Source: Corallium rubrum
Lineage: Eukaryota; Cnidaria; Anthozoa; Scleralcyonacea; Coralliidae
Assembly (NCBI GenBank): GCA_964035015.1
Contig: OZ035998.1
Coordinates: 39,519,559 to 39,583,558, forward strand
Direction: 5' to 3'
Length of the DNA: 64,000 nt
Below the pieces are notes generated by a model, which saw nothing but the letters and a program-made list of their open reading frames with translations, was not told the DNA's origin and searched no databases. Numbering within the stretch: the first letter of the stretch is position 1; the number at the start of each line of letters is the position of its first letter. Positions 44,876 to 56,078 of the stretch are shown piece by piece. Position numbers and translations under genes: made by a program.

Positions 44876-45245
44876 GCATATCCTCTCATTTCGAAATGAT
44901 GATTATCGTCATTTGTGAGATGTCGTTGAATTAACAATAATCATCATTTTAAAAAAAGAATTCCCTGCCCCCAAACCCCCAACCCTAACCCCACCTCTAA
45001 ACCTGACCCTAACCCTAACCACAACCCCCCCGTTGGACCTAACCCTAACCACAACCCTCCGGAAAAAAGAGTCCCGCCTCTCAGACCCCGACCACAACAC
45101 CCCTAATGGTTCTTTTGTTATATGCAATTTAGTTTAACATCCCGCATGTGGGACAGAATCTCACTTGAGTATCATGATAATCATCATATTCGACTTTGTG
45201 AAGAAATGACGATAATCATCATTTCGAAGTGAGAGGACATGTTGG
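44876..45245. mobile_element. MITE with ATGATTATCGTCAT arms
   Basis: TCCTCTCATTTCGAAATGAT is mirrored at about 45215-45236. Inside lies a telomere-like (AACCCT)n-rich patch (44960-45060), probably part of a separate repeat. Confidence 0.7.
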
Positions 45246-45340
45246 AGCGTATCACCTATTTTTGGCGCCAAAACAGCACGGTTGGAGCTCTGGGAACGAG
45301 AATGGTACTGATTATCTGATCATCTGAGTTCGCATCGATG

Positions 45341-45518
45341 TAGCCTGGTAACCACTAAAAACTTCTGCTTTCCTATTGGTTGAAATTTTCCCACGTTTCT
45401 ATTGGCTATGAGTAAAACTGCAATCGTCATAAGTGGATTTAGCCCTGATGACGCGAGAATGAGATTAGTGGTTAGCTGGCCCATATTTCTTTTGAAATCG
45501 GGCTGGGGTACCAGGCTA
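45341..45518. mobile_element. MULE-like MITE, 178 bp, 9-bp TSD
   Basis: Ends TAGCCTGGTAACCACTAA and complement (GGTACCAGGCTA). GCATCGATG (45332-45340 and 45519-45527) is a perfect 9-bp target duplication. It shares the TAGCCTG start with the Pack-MULE-like element at 27402. Confidence 0.85.
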
Positions 45519-45697
45519 GCATCGATGCAACCGACTTTTTAACCAAAACAGTTAACTTTTAATTTCAAAATGTTTTGTACATCACTTCAAATGTACATAC
45601 AGTAATAGCAAAGGTTTCAAAAACACTGTCAGTGACTAAAGAATGATTTGTATCGATTTCCAACAGTTTCGGCGGAGATTTGCAACGTTGTTCGTTT

Positions 45698-45860
45698 AAG
45701 GCTGTTTTCCATTATGTCCGCTTTGCCCGCGCCGGGTTTTGAAAGTTGGAAATATAAATTTCAACTCCCAAGGCGAACTAAACAATACACGCTCAGCCTG
45801 GGCGGGCATTGCAAAGCGGAGAGACAGCTTTGTGTATTTTATAATTTTGATGACGTCACA
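45698..45860. mobile_element. AAGGCTG-type MITE, degenerate member
   Basis: Starts AAGGCTGTTTTCCATTATGT with CCGCTTTGCCCGC facing GCGGGCATTGCAAAGCGG. The right end is decayed. A TGACGTCA octamer is at 45851-45858. Confidence 0.55.
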
Positions 45861-46565
45861 TGAAAATAGGCACATTGTTTTCTTCAAGATCTAAGTATAG
45901 AATGTACTTCTGGATGTTATCATCATCATCGTCATAAGCTTTATTTAAAAAACAAAATATTATATCTAACACGGTACCCTTGACGAGCAAGGAGAATCCC
46001 GCTAGATCGCGCCAAAAACGTCCAATACGCGCGCGACGTAAAGAAAAATCTGATCACGCAGGCACAAAATGCGACGATACATCGACAACTGAAACCAACA
46101 CGCATTTCAGACGTTGTACCGTCTGACCGTGACGGATACAATGTCTCAAACGAATTGAACTCTCCAGTCGAATTTAATTCATTTCGTTCACACGGTACCG
46201 GACCGAAACCGTTACTTTATGTGCGAAACCGTTACTTTATTAACCGGAGCGTTTTCCAAAAACGAGAAATATCTAAGCGGTGCAAGACTTGGCGCTATCG
46301 TGGGAAGTGTGAACACAGATGATGTTATTATTTCACTCCAGTGTCTAGACTACTCCTTTTATGCGATGGCAGATTTTCCTGACGTTGGCAGGATTAATTA
46401 GTCGCTTGTTTCACTTTAGTACTTTTAGTACTCTCTTTTGTTATGTTTATGCTTTCAAAAGGTTGCTTAAAAATAAAAATTACAAATGAAGGCTATATTT
46501 ATAATTTCTTAGTTAAAGAAACAAATAAGCGATACCACAGAAGTTTTCGAATCGCCGCGACACCC

Positions 46566-46600
46566 CTAGGCCCTAGCCTGTGTACAGCCGCTTGCTCTCC
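46566..46600. repeat. Solo MULE-like end
   Basis: TAGCCTGTGTACAGCC matches the TIR start of the elements at 12762 and 27402; no partner end was found nearby. Confidence 0.45.
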
Positions 46601-47248
46601 CCCCGCAGGTAAATTTAAACGAGACGTAAACAAAGACGCCTGATTTTAAACTTAGTAGAGTCCGTTGGTTCAATTCTTATTCTGATTATTGTAGTTGCAA
46701 ATTTTCAAAACCTTGCTGGTCGCTCGCTATACGTATATTCTCGCGTATATTTGTACACGTGAATTTGTAAGATGTTGCGCGATAAAAGAAATCGTGCAAA
46801 TGGTATATATTTTGCTGGTGGGCCACACAAAACAAGTTAGGAAATTAAAACAGGAACCTCGGAACTTTACACAGGAAATGAATTTCCAATATAGGAACAT
46901 TGCAAATTCCTTTGGAGATTTGCAAGGAATTTTGCAAATTTGCAAAGGAAGTCAATCAAAATTGCAATCAAATTTGGAACTCAAAGAAGGAATACTTGAC
47001 GTAGTTTACCTGTATAACATACATATACTTGTAGCCCTGTTTAAGTGCCATTATAATGCAATACATGGGAAGATTTCAATAAGAACAATACATTTACCAA
47101 CAAACCAAATATCAATTTCTAACTATTAGAACAGTGACTAAGGGTCTTGTTCATATAAACAGGCCCTTGCAATTGTTTTATTTAAACACAAGTTGGTTTT
47201 TTTTCAATCCAAGTAACTGTTTCATCTTTCTGGACTTAACTTAATTAA

Positions 47249-49441
47249 TTATATAAGTCCAAATCCAGCACAGTTCATTATACAAAACGTGAACTCTTTA
47301 CAAAAGTTATTGTAATCACAACTCACAGTATTAACAGGTATTTTTAACGTGTTAGAACACGTACTTGCAGAAAGCTTCCTGCTTTGCTCCAGATGTAAAA
47401 ACTCAATTGATGGCCTCGGTGTAAAGCCAATGGCTGGAATTTCAACTGCACCTGTTACAAACTGTAATACTTGATTCAGCGTGAGTGTGACTTCTTCGTG
47501 ATTAATATCACATGTGATTTTTCCTTTTTCCACATCTTCAAGGAAATTATTGAAATGAAACATGATGTTCTGTTCAACAGCTTGTCTGTTGCTGCAATCA
47601 GGACTAAACTTCGGCTGGAACATTTCATCCAACAATTCAGCTGTTAGATCGTGTGACCGCTGAAACACGGGTTGGAACAGGTTTGGGAATTCCCTAATTA
47701 AAGTTAGGATATTACACGTTTTCAGACCATCGATGAACTGGCTAAGCTCGCTGAGCGACGATAATAATGTGTAGTGAAGACTAACACAATTGAAAAACTC
47801 CTTTTTTTCCTGCATTGTTACGTATGGTTTGGTAAATCCTGCTTCGAAACGGAAGTCACTCTCGAATGACGCTTTATCTTTGAACTCACCTTCATCAGTA
47901 ATCTTGTCGAGATTTTCCATGCTCTTTCTCACCTCAGGGTCAGCTACTTCGTCAATCGTCGGACGAACATCTTGAATTTTTTCACCAAGAATATAGCCCA
48001 CTACAGACTTGCTAAAACACCTTGGCCCCGATGATCCTTGCATAAGGCCTAATGCCGTAATACAGCCAAAGTAATGAAACTCATTTCTTTGTAGAGCTGG
48101 AACATTATGTCGGAACAACCCCTCAGACATCAAAGACACTTGAGCATGTTGATTAATTAAAGTGAAAAACTCTCGCGACGGCCCGCCTTGATCAACTGCC
48201 GGCTCGCCAATGAACTGAATTTTCAACGACTTTTTCAGCTCATTTGGTTTAGTACGTTCAAGTTTAAATAAAGTATCTTGCCAAATGTGTTGCCTTCTGA
48301 CCTTTAGTCGTAAATATTCTTTAGAATTAAGTTCTTTCGCTCGCCACGCTGTAACCTTTTGCTGCAACGTTTCATTCGAGGAATAGGTTGAAGAATCTTG
48401 GTCAGAAAGCTCTCCTGGATCCGGTAAAATGATTATATCGTCATCAGCTTCTTCCTCAATCGATAGATCTTCACCCAAGAGGGCAGCGTAGGTATCATGT
48501 ATAGATCCTGAGCCAGACGAACCGTTATCGCTAATCAAACAGCTTACTGCATCCTCCATAGACTGACACGTTTGTAAAGCGCTTTGCAACTCTTGGAAAG
48601 ATTTGGTAGGAAACATTTCCTTTAGGTGATGAAATTCGCGGGGTCTCAATACACTTACATTAACATTTGCAGAGGTTTGCTGCACACCAGGTTTTGTTTC
48701 GTTCGTAACAGCTTTTTCGAATCCACTGGCACTGTCCGTTTCGACGATACGTTGGTTGCTGTCGATTTGGGATTGCTGAGGAGCATTCAGCTCTCTTTTG
48801 GGTGAATCTGAGAGTGACTCACTGCCCGAAGAAACGGATGACCCTTCATGTCTTAAGAGTTCCATTTGACTTCTTGCCACGAGGTACAACGTAACGCGGT
48901 TGTACGGTTTTCCTAAATCTTCTTTATATTTGTCGAGCTGGAATATTTCATTTAGGTTACCAGGTAAGGTAAGCACTTCTGACCCATCAGGGTAGGCTAG
49001 TGTGTACAGTTTCTTACCATTGAATAAGCGATCATGAGCAGAGTGTTTATCGACACCTTTTGAAACAATATCGAGTTTACGGGCCTCAACAGGAACTTTG
49101 ATCATCAAGACTTTGCCCCTTATGGGCTTAAGTACGCCTTTCACCATATTCATAATCCCAATGTTGATCAGGACATCGCTTGGTGCTTTCTTTTGCTTCT
49201 TGGTAGTTTTTCCTTTCGAAATTCTGTCTTCCGATTTCCTTCTTTTAAATTCTTCGAACGATGGAACTGATTTAGACTCCGCGGCTTTCAGCGACGGTTT
49301 ATTATTCAAGGCACCAGGTGGCGTTAGTCCAGGCGAAGGCAACGGAGACGACGTTGATGCATTGGCCTGTATGTTCCCTCCACAAGACGGGCAAAACCTA
49401 AACGCACCTAACACATCAGCTCTACAAGATTTACACTTCAT
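47249..49441 (-). CDS. HECT E3 ubiquitin ligase carried by transposon
   Basis: A 730-aa single-exon protein expected to transfer ubiquitin through a catalytic thioester. From the N-terminus: a zinc-ribbon (MKCKSCRADV...FRFCPSCG, residues 1-21), a low-complexity Pro/Ser linker, a basic patch (KGKTTKKQKK), a CUE-like ubiquitin-binding helix region (HHLKEMFPTKSFQELQSALQ, about 269-305), and a HECT domain (about 388-730). HECT landmarks are IQFIGEPAVDQGGPSREFF, the catalytic Cys at about 695 in STCSNTLKIP, and the C-terminal CAGFGL. The start was set at the ATG before the zinc ribbon; frames further upstream look non-coding. It is G2E3-like in its HECT domain. Lack of introns and position inside the 9.2-kb element mark it as cargo. 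No disabling mutation seen. Confidence 0.88.
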   Translation of the reverse strand: MKCKSCRADVLGAFRFCPSCGGNIQANASTSSPLPSPGLTPPGALNNKPSLKAAESKSVPSFEEFKRRKSEDRISKGKTTKKQKKAPSDVLINIGIMNMVKGVLKPIRGKVLMIKVPVEARKLDIVSKGVDKHSAHDRLFNGKKLYTLAYPDGSEVLTLPGNLNEIFQLDKYKEDLGKPYNRVTLYLVARSQMELLRHEGSSVSSGSESLSDSPKRELNAPQQSQIDSNQRIVETDSASGFEKAVTNETKPGVQQTSANVNVSVLRPREFHHLKEMFPTKSFQELQSALQTCQSMEDAVSCLISDNGSSGSGSIHDTYAALLGEDLSIEEEADDDIIILPDPGELSDQDSSTYSSNETLQQKVTAWRAKELNSKEYLRLKVRRQHIWQDTLFKLERTKPNELKKSLKIQFIGEPAVDQGGPSREFFTLINQHAQVSLMSEGLFRHNVPALQRNEFHYFGCITALGLMQGSSGPRCFSKSVVGYILGEKIQDVRPTIDEVADPEVRKSMENLDKITDEGEFKDKASFESDFRFEAGFTKPYVTMQEKKEFFNCVSLHYTLLSSLSELSQFIDGLKTCNILTLIREFPNLFQPVFQRSHDLTAELLDEMFQPKFSPDCSNRQAVEQNIMFHFNNFLEDVEKGKITCDINHEEVTLTLNQVLQFVTGAVEIPAIGFTPRPSIEFLHLEQSRKLSASTCSNTLKIPVNTVSCDYNNFCKEFTFCIMNCAGFGLI

Positions 49442-49636
49442 TATAAGGTAATAATATATTCCATTGTGCATCCCAGCCAGTTTACGTGTCAATGTCAGTT
49501 CATGTTTACATAGTGAAATAGTGAATGAAATTGACAAGTTTAAATGAAGCAATTATAGGGTGGCCAATCAGAATTAGTTTGTCATTGTTCTCAAGAAAGC
49601 TATATAAATATAGAATGACGCGATGAATCTTCTTAA

Positions 49637-50262
49637 TTTGTGTTTTGTGCTTCTTTTATTTGTGTTTTGTGCTTCTTTTATTTGTGTTGTCATTCTTTTA
49701 TTTGTGTTTTGCGCTTCTTTTATTTGTGTTGTCATTTTTTTATTTGTGTTGTGCGTTTCTTTTATTTGTGTTTTGCGCTTCTTTTATTTGTGTTTTACGC
49801 TTCTTTTATTTGTGTTTTGCGCTTCTTCTATTTGTGTTTTGCGCTTCTTTTATTTGTGTTTTGTGCTTCTTTTATTTGTGTTTTGCGCTTCTTTTATTTG
49901 TGTTTTGTGCTTCTTTTATTTGTGTTGTCATTCTTTTATTTGTGTTTTGCGCTTCTTTTATTTGTGTTTTGTGCTTCTTTTATTTGTGTTGTCATTCTTT
50001 TATTTGTGTTGTCATTCTTTTATTTGTGTTTTGCGCTTCTTTTATTTGTGTTGTCATTCTTTTATTTGTGTTTTGCGCTTCTTTTATTTGTGTTGTCATT
50101 CTTTTATTTGTGTTTTGTGCTTTTTTATTTGTGTTGTCATTCTTTTATTTGTGTTGTCATTCTTTTATTTGTGTTGTCATTCTTTTATTTGTGTTGTCAT
50201 TCTTTTATTTGTGTTGTCAAACTTTTATTTGTGTCGTCACACTTTTTTATTTGTGTTTTGCA
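49637..50262. repeat. IS3EU right subterminal minisatellite
   Basis: Inverted relative to 41060-41972 and shorter (about 31 units). Units with TTGTCATTCTTTTATTTGTG are much commoner here than on the left, so the two arms have evolved separately inside identical outer tips. Confidence 0.95.
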
Positions 50263-50284
50263 CTTGTGGGCCACCGTAAATTTA

Positions 50285-50605
50285 CCAGGTGTTGCCCAAA
50301 ATTTACGAAGAAGGGTACAAGATGCTTCATGCCGGAGACGATAAGAAGTTTTCTGTTATCGTTGTTAGTCCACTAGAGTATATACGGATTCAACAAGTAA
50401 GCAAATTAAATAGCCTTGGGATTAAATCTGTCTGTCTGGAAGAGATTGCAAAGTTGTATATGGCGATATCGAACGGACAATACGAAGTCATTTTCGGAAG
50501 TGCTGAACAGTGGTTGTCTTCGAAATGGAAGAAGGTCCTTCAGGAAGAAAAATTAACAAATATACAAGCCCTGGTTGTAGATGAAGTTCATACGGTTGAA
50601 TTATG
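50285..50605 (+). pseudogene. RecQ-like helicase, fragment 2 (DEVH box)
   Basis: Resumes the exon right after the target duplication: QVLPKIYEEGYKML, VIVVSPLEYI (motif Ia region), IFGSAEQWLSS, then ALVVDEVHTVEL with the DEVH box. It ends at TTATG|GTGAGC, a consensus donor; the split Trp codon is completed at 56550. Confidence 0.88.
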
Positions 50606-51111
50606 GTGAGCATATTCTTAATATTTATGTATATTATAATTCAACATTGTGTGCCTACTGTATTTCCACTGAGCTCATTTGTTTGTGACTACTAAATAAG
50701 TTACACCTAGCTTTTGTATTGTATTTTATGTTTCAATTCTCGATGGTTAATTGTGTGTACATGTATGTTTTCTTACTGAGTTTATGCTTATATGTTTACA
50801 ATCAAAGGCGAATTCAACTGAGAATGATGTGCAGGTGCACAACATTGTTTAAAATGTTGTGATATTTCATACGCACATTTATTCAAATTTGGCCATAGAC
50901 CTGTTTGGAGTTACAGCCGCCATATTGAAGTGATGACAAGTTGAACTCTGGATTGGCCCAGAGGTAACTTTTAATTTTAAAAAGAGAGATTAGCATCAGA
51001 CAATTGGTCCAAAGCCCAACTTGTCCTCGTTTGTCATCACTCCGAAAAAGTCTATTCATATAAGCCATCGCACCATAACTTAATATATCTTTTTCGAGAA
51101 TTTTTTTACTA
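50606..51111. other. Helicase intron, 5' part
   Basis: AT-rich intron sequence with no further feature. 50920-51060 has CCGCCATATTGAAG and mirrored GACAAGTTGAACTC/ACTTGTC-like blocks suggestive of a decayed MITE. Confidence 0.45.
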
Positions 51112-51288
51112 TATGATAGATAGATAGATAGATTTATTTAAAACTCTACATGGCAGTCATAGAGACTGAATTACGTAGGTATACAAGTTATCAGTATTTA
51201 TTATCAATATTTACATTATATTAACATTTAAAAACGTATGAGTCCTAAGAAAGTTAAAAAGTAGTAATACATTGGTTGCATGCATAAT

Positions 51289-54200
51289 TTAAAAATGCGA
51301 GTACTGTCCGCGTTTACTACATGACGGCACGAATGTCTTTTTGAACCGATTAGTGTTAATAAAAGGCAATTCATAAGCTCGATTGTGTCTTAAGTTGTGA
51401 TGTGGTATGTTTATTTTTGGTAAAAGGTGGTATAACTTATGATTGTTATCAGCCAACGTTGATCGAAAAAGTGAATCACACAAGTTTTGGCGACGAGTGG
51501 ACAGCGTATCAAGATTTGATAGTTGTAACCTTTCTTCGTATGTGATCCCTGGAAAAATGAAGGATAATGCTCGTTTCTGAACTCGTTCTAAGTTCTCCTG
51601 AAGATACTCGGGCAGGGCATTATGGAATACTTGTGCCCCATATTCTAGTACAGGTCGAATGCAGGCACAATAGAAGTTAATAATATCTTTCACGTGAACG
51701 TTTGCTCGTTTAAGTTGGACAAGGAAGAATAGACGTTTGTTGGCTTTTTTTATTGCGTTGTTGACATGAATGTTCCATAACAGATTGTCTGAAACGGTAA
51801 GACCCAAGATCTTCGCGTGGTGTACAACCTCAATTGGTTTTCCTTCTATCGTTAATCGGTCGAGATGATGCTTCTGGCGTTTAAAATCAATTACCATTTC
51901 TTTGCATTTGTCTCCGTTAAGTTGGAGTCTATTCTGGAGGGACCAATTTACAACGGTATCAACGCTCCTTTGTGCTTGACTTGAAGAGTTCACGGGCACG
52001 ACTTCTGAGGTAGTCGTATCATCAACGAATTTCCAGCTAGGCAGGTCTGTCACTTTAAGATCGTTTATCATGAGCAGGAAAAGCCAAGGGCCCAATTTAG
52101 TTCCCTGCGGTACCCCTGCAGAAACTCGAGCCCATTGGGAGTAACAGTTATTAGAAAGTTTCACTCTTTGAAAACGGTCCATAAGGAAATCAGCGACCCA
52201 TACAAATATTTCTTTAGGAATAGCTAGTTTACGGAGTTTTTCTAAAAGAATGTGGTGGTCGATCAGGTCAAAGGCCTTCCTGTAGTCAAAAAGGATTACT
52301 CTCACTGCTGATCCCGTACCGTCGGTAGCCTGTGCCCACTGGTGTATCATGGAGACAAGTGCATGGATCGTTGAGGATTTGGGGATGGCTCCATATTGAT
52401 CAGGATCAATTATTTCAAGAACTGCTGGGGCAATATATTTTGACACCACAAACTCTTCAGCAACCTTAGAAACATTGGGAGTTAAGGAGATAGGTCGAAG
52501 ATGTTTATTAATAATGGTAATCGGTTTCTGTTTAGGAACCGGTATGACATCGGCATGTTTCCAAACAGATGGAAGCTTCTGTTGGAGAAGAGAACTGTTG
52601 AGAATAGAACAAATAGGTCTAGCAAGAATTTCCGCATAGGTCTTTAGTAGCCAATTTGGAAGACAATCCGGGCCTGAGGCTTTACGTGGATTCAGTTTGG
52701 AAAGGATGTTATAAACTACCATTTCAGTTGCCAACTCGAATGCACTATGTGCTGTCGGATGATCGGGATCTCTTTGAATAGTGGTCGGGTCCAAGGGTTG
52801 GTAAATGCGGGTAGGTTCTAAGAATGCGTTGTTGATTCTATTAGCAAGATCGACACCATGGATATCGACTTCAACGTTCTCCAAATGGAGCTGTGCTATT
52901 AGATTTTCGGTACCTGCCGAAGGAGCCATACCAGAGATCCGTTTAACCTCCTTCCACCAAAAAGATGGAGTTGTCTCTTTTAGGTGACTGATTTTCATTT
53001 CAAAGAAATTACTTCTGAGCCTTTTTCTTTCTTTGTTAGTACGGTTACGGTACACTCGGTATAAGGTAACGTTGTTCTCGTGGAAAGCTCGTTGCCTGCT
53101 TTGAATGAGCTTCTTAAATTCGGCAGTAATCCAAGGTGGATCATTGGCATGGACCTTTGTATCTTTGACTGGCATTATGGTGTCTAAGCCTGTTTTGACA
53201 AGATTTACAAATAAGGTGTTCTTATCTTCACAGCTAGATAATACAGATTCAATTAGGGACCAATTTATCGAACACAGATATCTCCCCAATTCGCTTTTCC
53301 GGCGAGTGTCTCTTTTCTGAACTACTTTTTGGGTTTGGGTGTTGACAGATCTTACTTTTGGGTATAAGGTAACAACATTATGATCAGAGAGTCCGAAGGG
53401 AGGGTGGATTGACAGGGTGTCGCTTGAATAATGTTGGAAAAGATTTGTTATAATTAAATCTAGGGTTTGGTCCTTTCTTGTGGGAAGGTGAACCAACTGT
53501 TTCATTTTGAATTGCCTTACGAGAGACTTTATGTCAAGACGGTTAAAGTCACCAGCTAACAGTAGCCCGCAATTTGGATATTGACCTTCAATTTCTGTGA
53601 GAGATTTGAATAGATACTCCAACATGGATTTGGCGTCAGCACTCGGAGGATGATATACCGTGCCAGTGATAATGCTTGAAAAACCCCGGGGAGTCTAGTT
53701 GGTGTTATGCGGACCCAAAGAACTTCAAATTCGGGAACATGTAGGTCTTCCAGTACATCAAACTTAATAGAGTTGTTAATATAGAGACATACACCTCCGT
53801 GTGCTCCAAAAGAACGATTTTTACATATTAAATTGTAACTTGGTATCTGAAGGTAATTAGTGTTAATCAAGTCAGTGAGCCACGTTTCAGTAATAAAAAC
53901 GAGATCAGTGTTGTTGTCCTCGACAAAAGGGATCACTTCATCAATTTTCGGGACAAGTGACATAGTATTGGTTAGTGTAATGCTTGGAACAAACTCTTTT
54001 CTCGGGTTAGCGGAAGATGAATTTGCAATAATATTAATTACATTGTTTTTATTGCGTGACCGGGTGGCAAAGGAAGTAGGAAAGTTTGGGGTAGGATGAC
54101 GCGAAGTGATTCTAACTGGTATTCTTATTGTCTCATCATGCGATACACTACATCGAGATGGATCAACCACTCTAGTGAGTGATGACGATGAGATGTTCGA

Positions 54201-54308
54201 TATGATGGTTGCTTGATGCTCTGACGTTTTAAAAAAGGGCGCCGACCAGAGGAATTGCGTATATAAATGTGCCTTGGTGAAGTTAAAAGCTTTGTATTTG
54301 TTGGACAA
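51289..54308 (-). pseudogene. LINE ORF2, endonuclease and reverse transcriptase, one frameshift
   Basis: Two overlapping frames give one ORF2 of about 1000 codons. The upstream frame (54308 to about 53690) carries the AP-endonuclease start (VFITETWL, GAHGGVCLYI). The downstream frame (53625 and upstream to 53690) continues with SSIITGTVYHPPSADAKSM, then LLLAGDFNRLD and GLSDHNVV. The RT core has VILFDYRKAFDLIDH, AGVPQGTKLGPWLF and the catalytic FVDD. The frame changes at a CCCCGGGG run near 53688, consistent with a single-base deletion. This LINE copy cannot make full ORF2 unless the indel is a sequencing error. Confidence 0.88.
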
Positions 54309-55582
54309 CTTTTATAATACTCGGTGTCGTGGTTTTTGAAAACACTACTACTTCTACTTTTAGTGTTGCAGAACGAAGTTTGATTAGCCTGGTTTGACGT
54401 TTCAATCAACGGTAAGCGACCTAACCATTCGATACTGTTCTGTTGATGAGCTTCTAAGACGGAAGATTTGCCGGCTTTTGGTTCTATATTGTTGATATCA
54501 TTGGTCGCTTGAGTGATTTGGGTAGCTGCTCGTTCTTTGGTAGTAGAAATTGAGTGCTGTACTGCTCCAATTGACTCCTTTGAATGATTATTCATATCAG
54601 ACAGTGGAGGGTCAAGGTCAGAGTCCACGATTGATTGATTAACATTTCCTTGACTGTTATTAGTTTCAGGTACACAGCCACTAGAAGTAATACGGACATC
54701 AGCATTAACAGTTGGGAGAGCATTTACTTTAACCATTTGACTATACAGACCCAAACTACTGTTCGCATTTGATGTATTCGTTGATAGCAATTTCATTTCT
54801 AACTCCGAGATACATGACTTTAAATGCAAATTTTCACAGTTTAGTTTGCATAGTTCTTGTTTATTTGAATTAATGATGTTATTCTGCTCAGAGAGTTTAT
54901 AAGATAAACTTTGCAGCTGTACCTCAACATTTTCCTTAAATGTAAAAAATTGTGATTCAAGTTTTGCTAGATTTCCATCAGTGTGTTGTTTAACTGGAGT
55001 AGACAAGTCCGTCGGTTGGGCAAAATCAGGCAGTCCAAAAGCATTACAAAATGACTTGTCGATAAAGTCCTCAAGTTCCTTTATAGTAGAAGCATTAGAG
55101 CTTATCAGTATATCATCAGTTTTGGATATATTAAATGGAGCATCTGTCTGAGATATATTACTTAAGTCATCGATGTTAGACTGATTGGTTAAATTCTCGG
55201 CGTTAGATATGATAGTTCTTTCAACGGACACATTCATAGCGCAAGCCACTTCGTCGAAATCAGCTTGCTTAGACGACGACTGAGGTTCTGAGTATTTTAA
55301 CGTAGAGTTCGCATCACAAACTTTTATTAAGAAGTCTTTCAGCAAATACCCATCCTTTCCCTGGAATAGGAGTGTTCTTTGTTTACCATAATACCAAGTA
55401 ATTGTGATGTTAGATTTGCAGTTTGATAACTTCTTAGAGTTCCCTCCCGGCGATGACCATTTGCCGTTTAGGCCAACAACAATCTCGAAGAAATATTTTA
55501 GATCTTCGAAGTTTTTATTCCATTTTAAACGCTTACCATCATAGGTTAAAGGGATATGGCAATAAAAATTATTTTTGTCCAA
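54125..55582 (-). CDS. LINE ORF1 protein
   Basis: 485 aa, starting MDKNNFYCHIPLTYDGKRLK. The N-terminal 90 residues look globular; a Ser/Asn/Asp-rich linker follows, then a coiled-coil-like helix (about 215-270: QLQSLSYKLSEQNNIINSNK). The C-terminus is basic. No zinc knuckle or RRM is obvious. It overlaps the start of ORF2 by about 180 nt in another frame. Confidence 0.75.
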   Translation of the reverse strand: MDKNNFYCHIPLTYDGKRLKWNKNFEDLKYFFEIVVGLNGKWSSPGGNSKKLSNCKSNITITWYYGKQRTLLFQGKDGYLLKDFLIKVCDANSTLKYSEPQSSSKQADFDEVACAMNVSVERTIISNAENLTNQSNIDDLSNISQTDAPFNISKTDDILISSNASTIKELEDFIDKSFCNAFGLPDFAQPTDLSTPVKQHTDGNLAKLESQFFTFKENVEVQLQSLSYKLSEQNNIINSNKQELCKLNCENLHLKSCISELEMKLLSTNTSNANSSLGLYSQMVKVNALPTVNADVRITSSGCVPETNNSQGNVNQSIVDSDLDPPLSDMNNHSKESIGAVQHSISTTKERAATQITQATNDINNIEPKAGKSSVLEAHQQNSIEWLGRLPLIETSNQANQTSFCNTKSRSSSVFKNHDTEYYKSCPTNTKLLTSPRHIYIRNSSGRRPFLKRQSIKQPSYRTSHRHHSLEWLIHLDVVYRMMRQ

Positions 55583-56078
55583 TTTGTAAGAATATGTAGA
55601 AAAGTTAGAAAGTACGTTTACAGATTTTCATTAGCTGGCTTACTTTTTCAGATATTTGCGAACAAAAACACAAGCCGTCCGCCATCTTGTTTCACAATTA
55701 GATCTAATTAAGTGACGTCACAAGCAGGGTAAACATTGTAAAAATTGCAGTCAGTAGCGAAATGTCAGCTAAAATTCTTTTACATTGTTAGAGTTTCAAT
55801 TTGAAATATATCAGATCAAAATACTTAAGATTTTGCATTAAAATACCTAGGAAATTAAGAAATGTTTAGACAAATTTTACCCTGCTTGTGACGTCATGCA
55901 TATCTGACGATAGATATGCATATCCAAAATGGCGGATGGCGAGCGTATTCGTACGCAAATAATGCCGAATTTCTTAAAAAATAAAAGATCTAATGAAAAT
56001 TTGTAAACGCACTTCATAACTATTCTTGATGTTCTTACAAATTAGACAAAAATAATTTTTATTGCCATATCCCTTTAA
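55553..56078. repeat. Inverted pair of LINE 5'-end sequences
   Basis: 55553-55735 (minus orientation) and 55876-56078 (plus orientation) both run from CCTGCTTGTGACGTCA through ATGGCGGA to GCCATATCCCTTT. The inner 42 bp are nearly identical. So a second 5' end, diverged, faces the LINE head to head. Confidence 0.8.
55713..55720. promoter_or_regulatory. CRE octamer in LINE 5' UTR
   Basis: Perfect TGACGTCA, mirrored by another at 55889-55896 in the facing 5' end. This is the consensus for CREB/ATF factors and could drive LINE transcription. Confidence 0.5.

Larger units (their letters stand above)
43934..47014. mobile_element. 3.1-kb nested TIR element in the IS3EU element
   Basis: TACAGGTAAACTACGTCAAG on the left is mirrored at 46994-47014, and the arms stay similar for about 150 bp (left to 44095, right from 46840) with TTGCAAATTT-rich blocks. 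No clear target duplication could be fixed. It encodes no recognisable protein and holds three smaller repeats (below). Confidence 0.7.
41041..50278. mobile_element. IS3EU-like DNA transposon with HECT gene, 9.2 kb
   Basis: The ends read TACGGTGGTCCACAAGTGC, matched by the inverted right end with one difference in the first 19 bases and near identity over about 75 bp. AATTTA (41035-41040 and 50279-50284) is an exact 6-bp target duplication. A TAC start and 6-bp TSD, together with an IS3-type integrase, fit the IS3EU superfamily as I know it. Each TIR leads into a long inverted minisatellite. Cargo is a transposase (42079-43236, +) and a HECT ligase (47249-49441, -) in convergent orientation, with nested MITEs between. 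Both ORFs are intact, so the element looks young. Confidence 0.85.
51112..55735 (-). mobile_element. CR1/L2-like LINE, nearly full length
   Basis: Inserted antisense in the helicase intron. It has a 5' UTR (55583-55735), ORF1 (54125-55582), ORF2 (51289-54308, one frameshift), a roughly 170-bp 3' UTR, and a 3' tail of TATC repeats (51115-51136), as in CR1/L2 elements that end in short tandem repeats. Confidence 0.85.

Noticed and set aside
44960-45060. Interstitial telomere
   Set aside because: AACCCT units are irregular and mixed with AACCCC and ACAACCC; similar patches occur near 29590 and 32570 within repeats.
51112-56078. Interpreting the facing LINE 5' ends as a twin-priming inversion
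   Set aside because: Twin priming inverts a 5' segment without duplicating it; here the 5' sequence is present twice with divergence.
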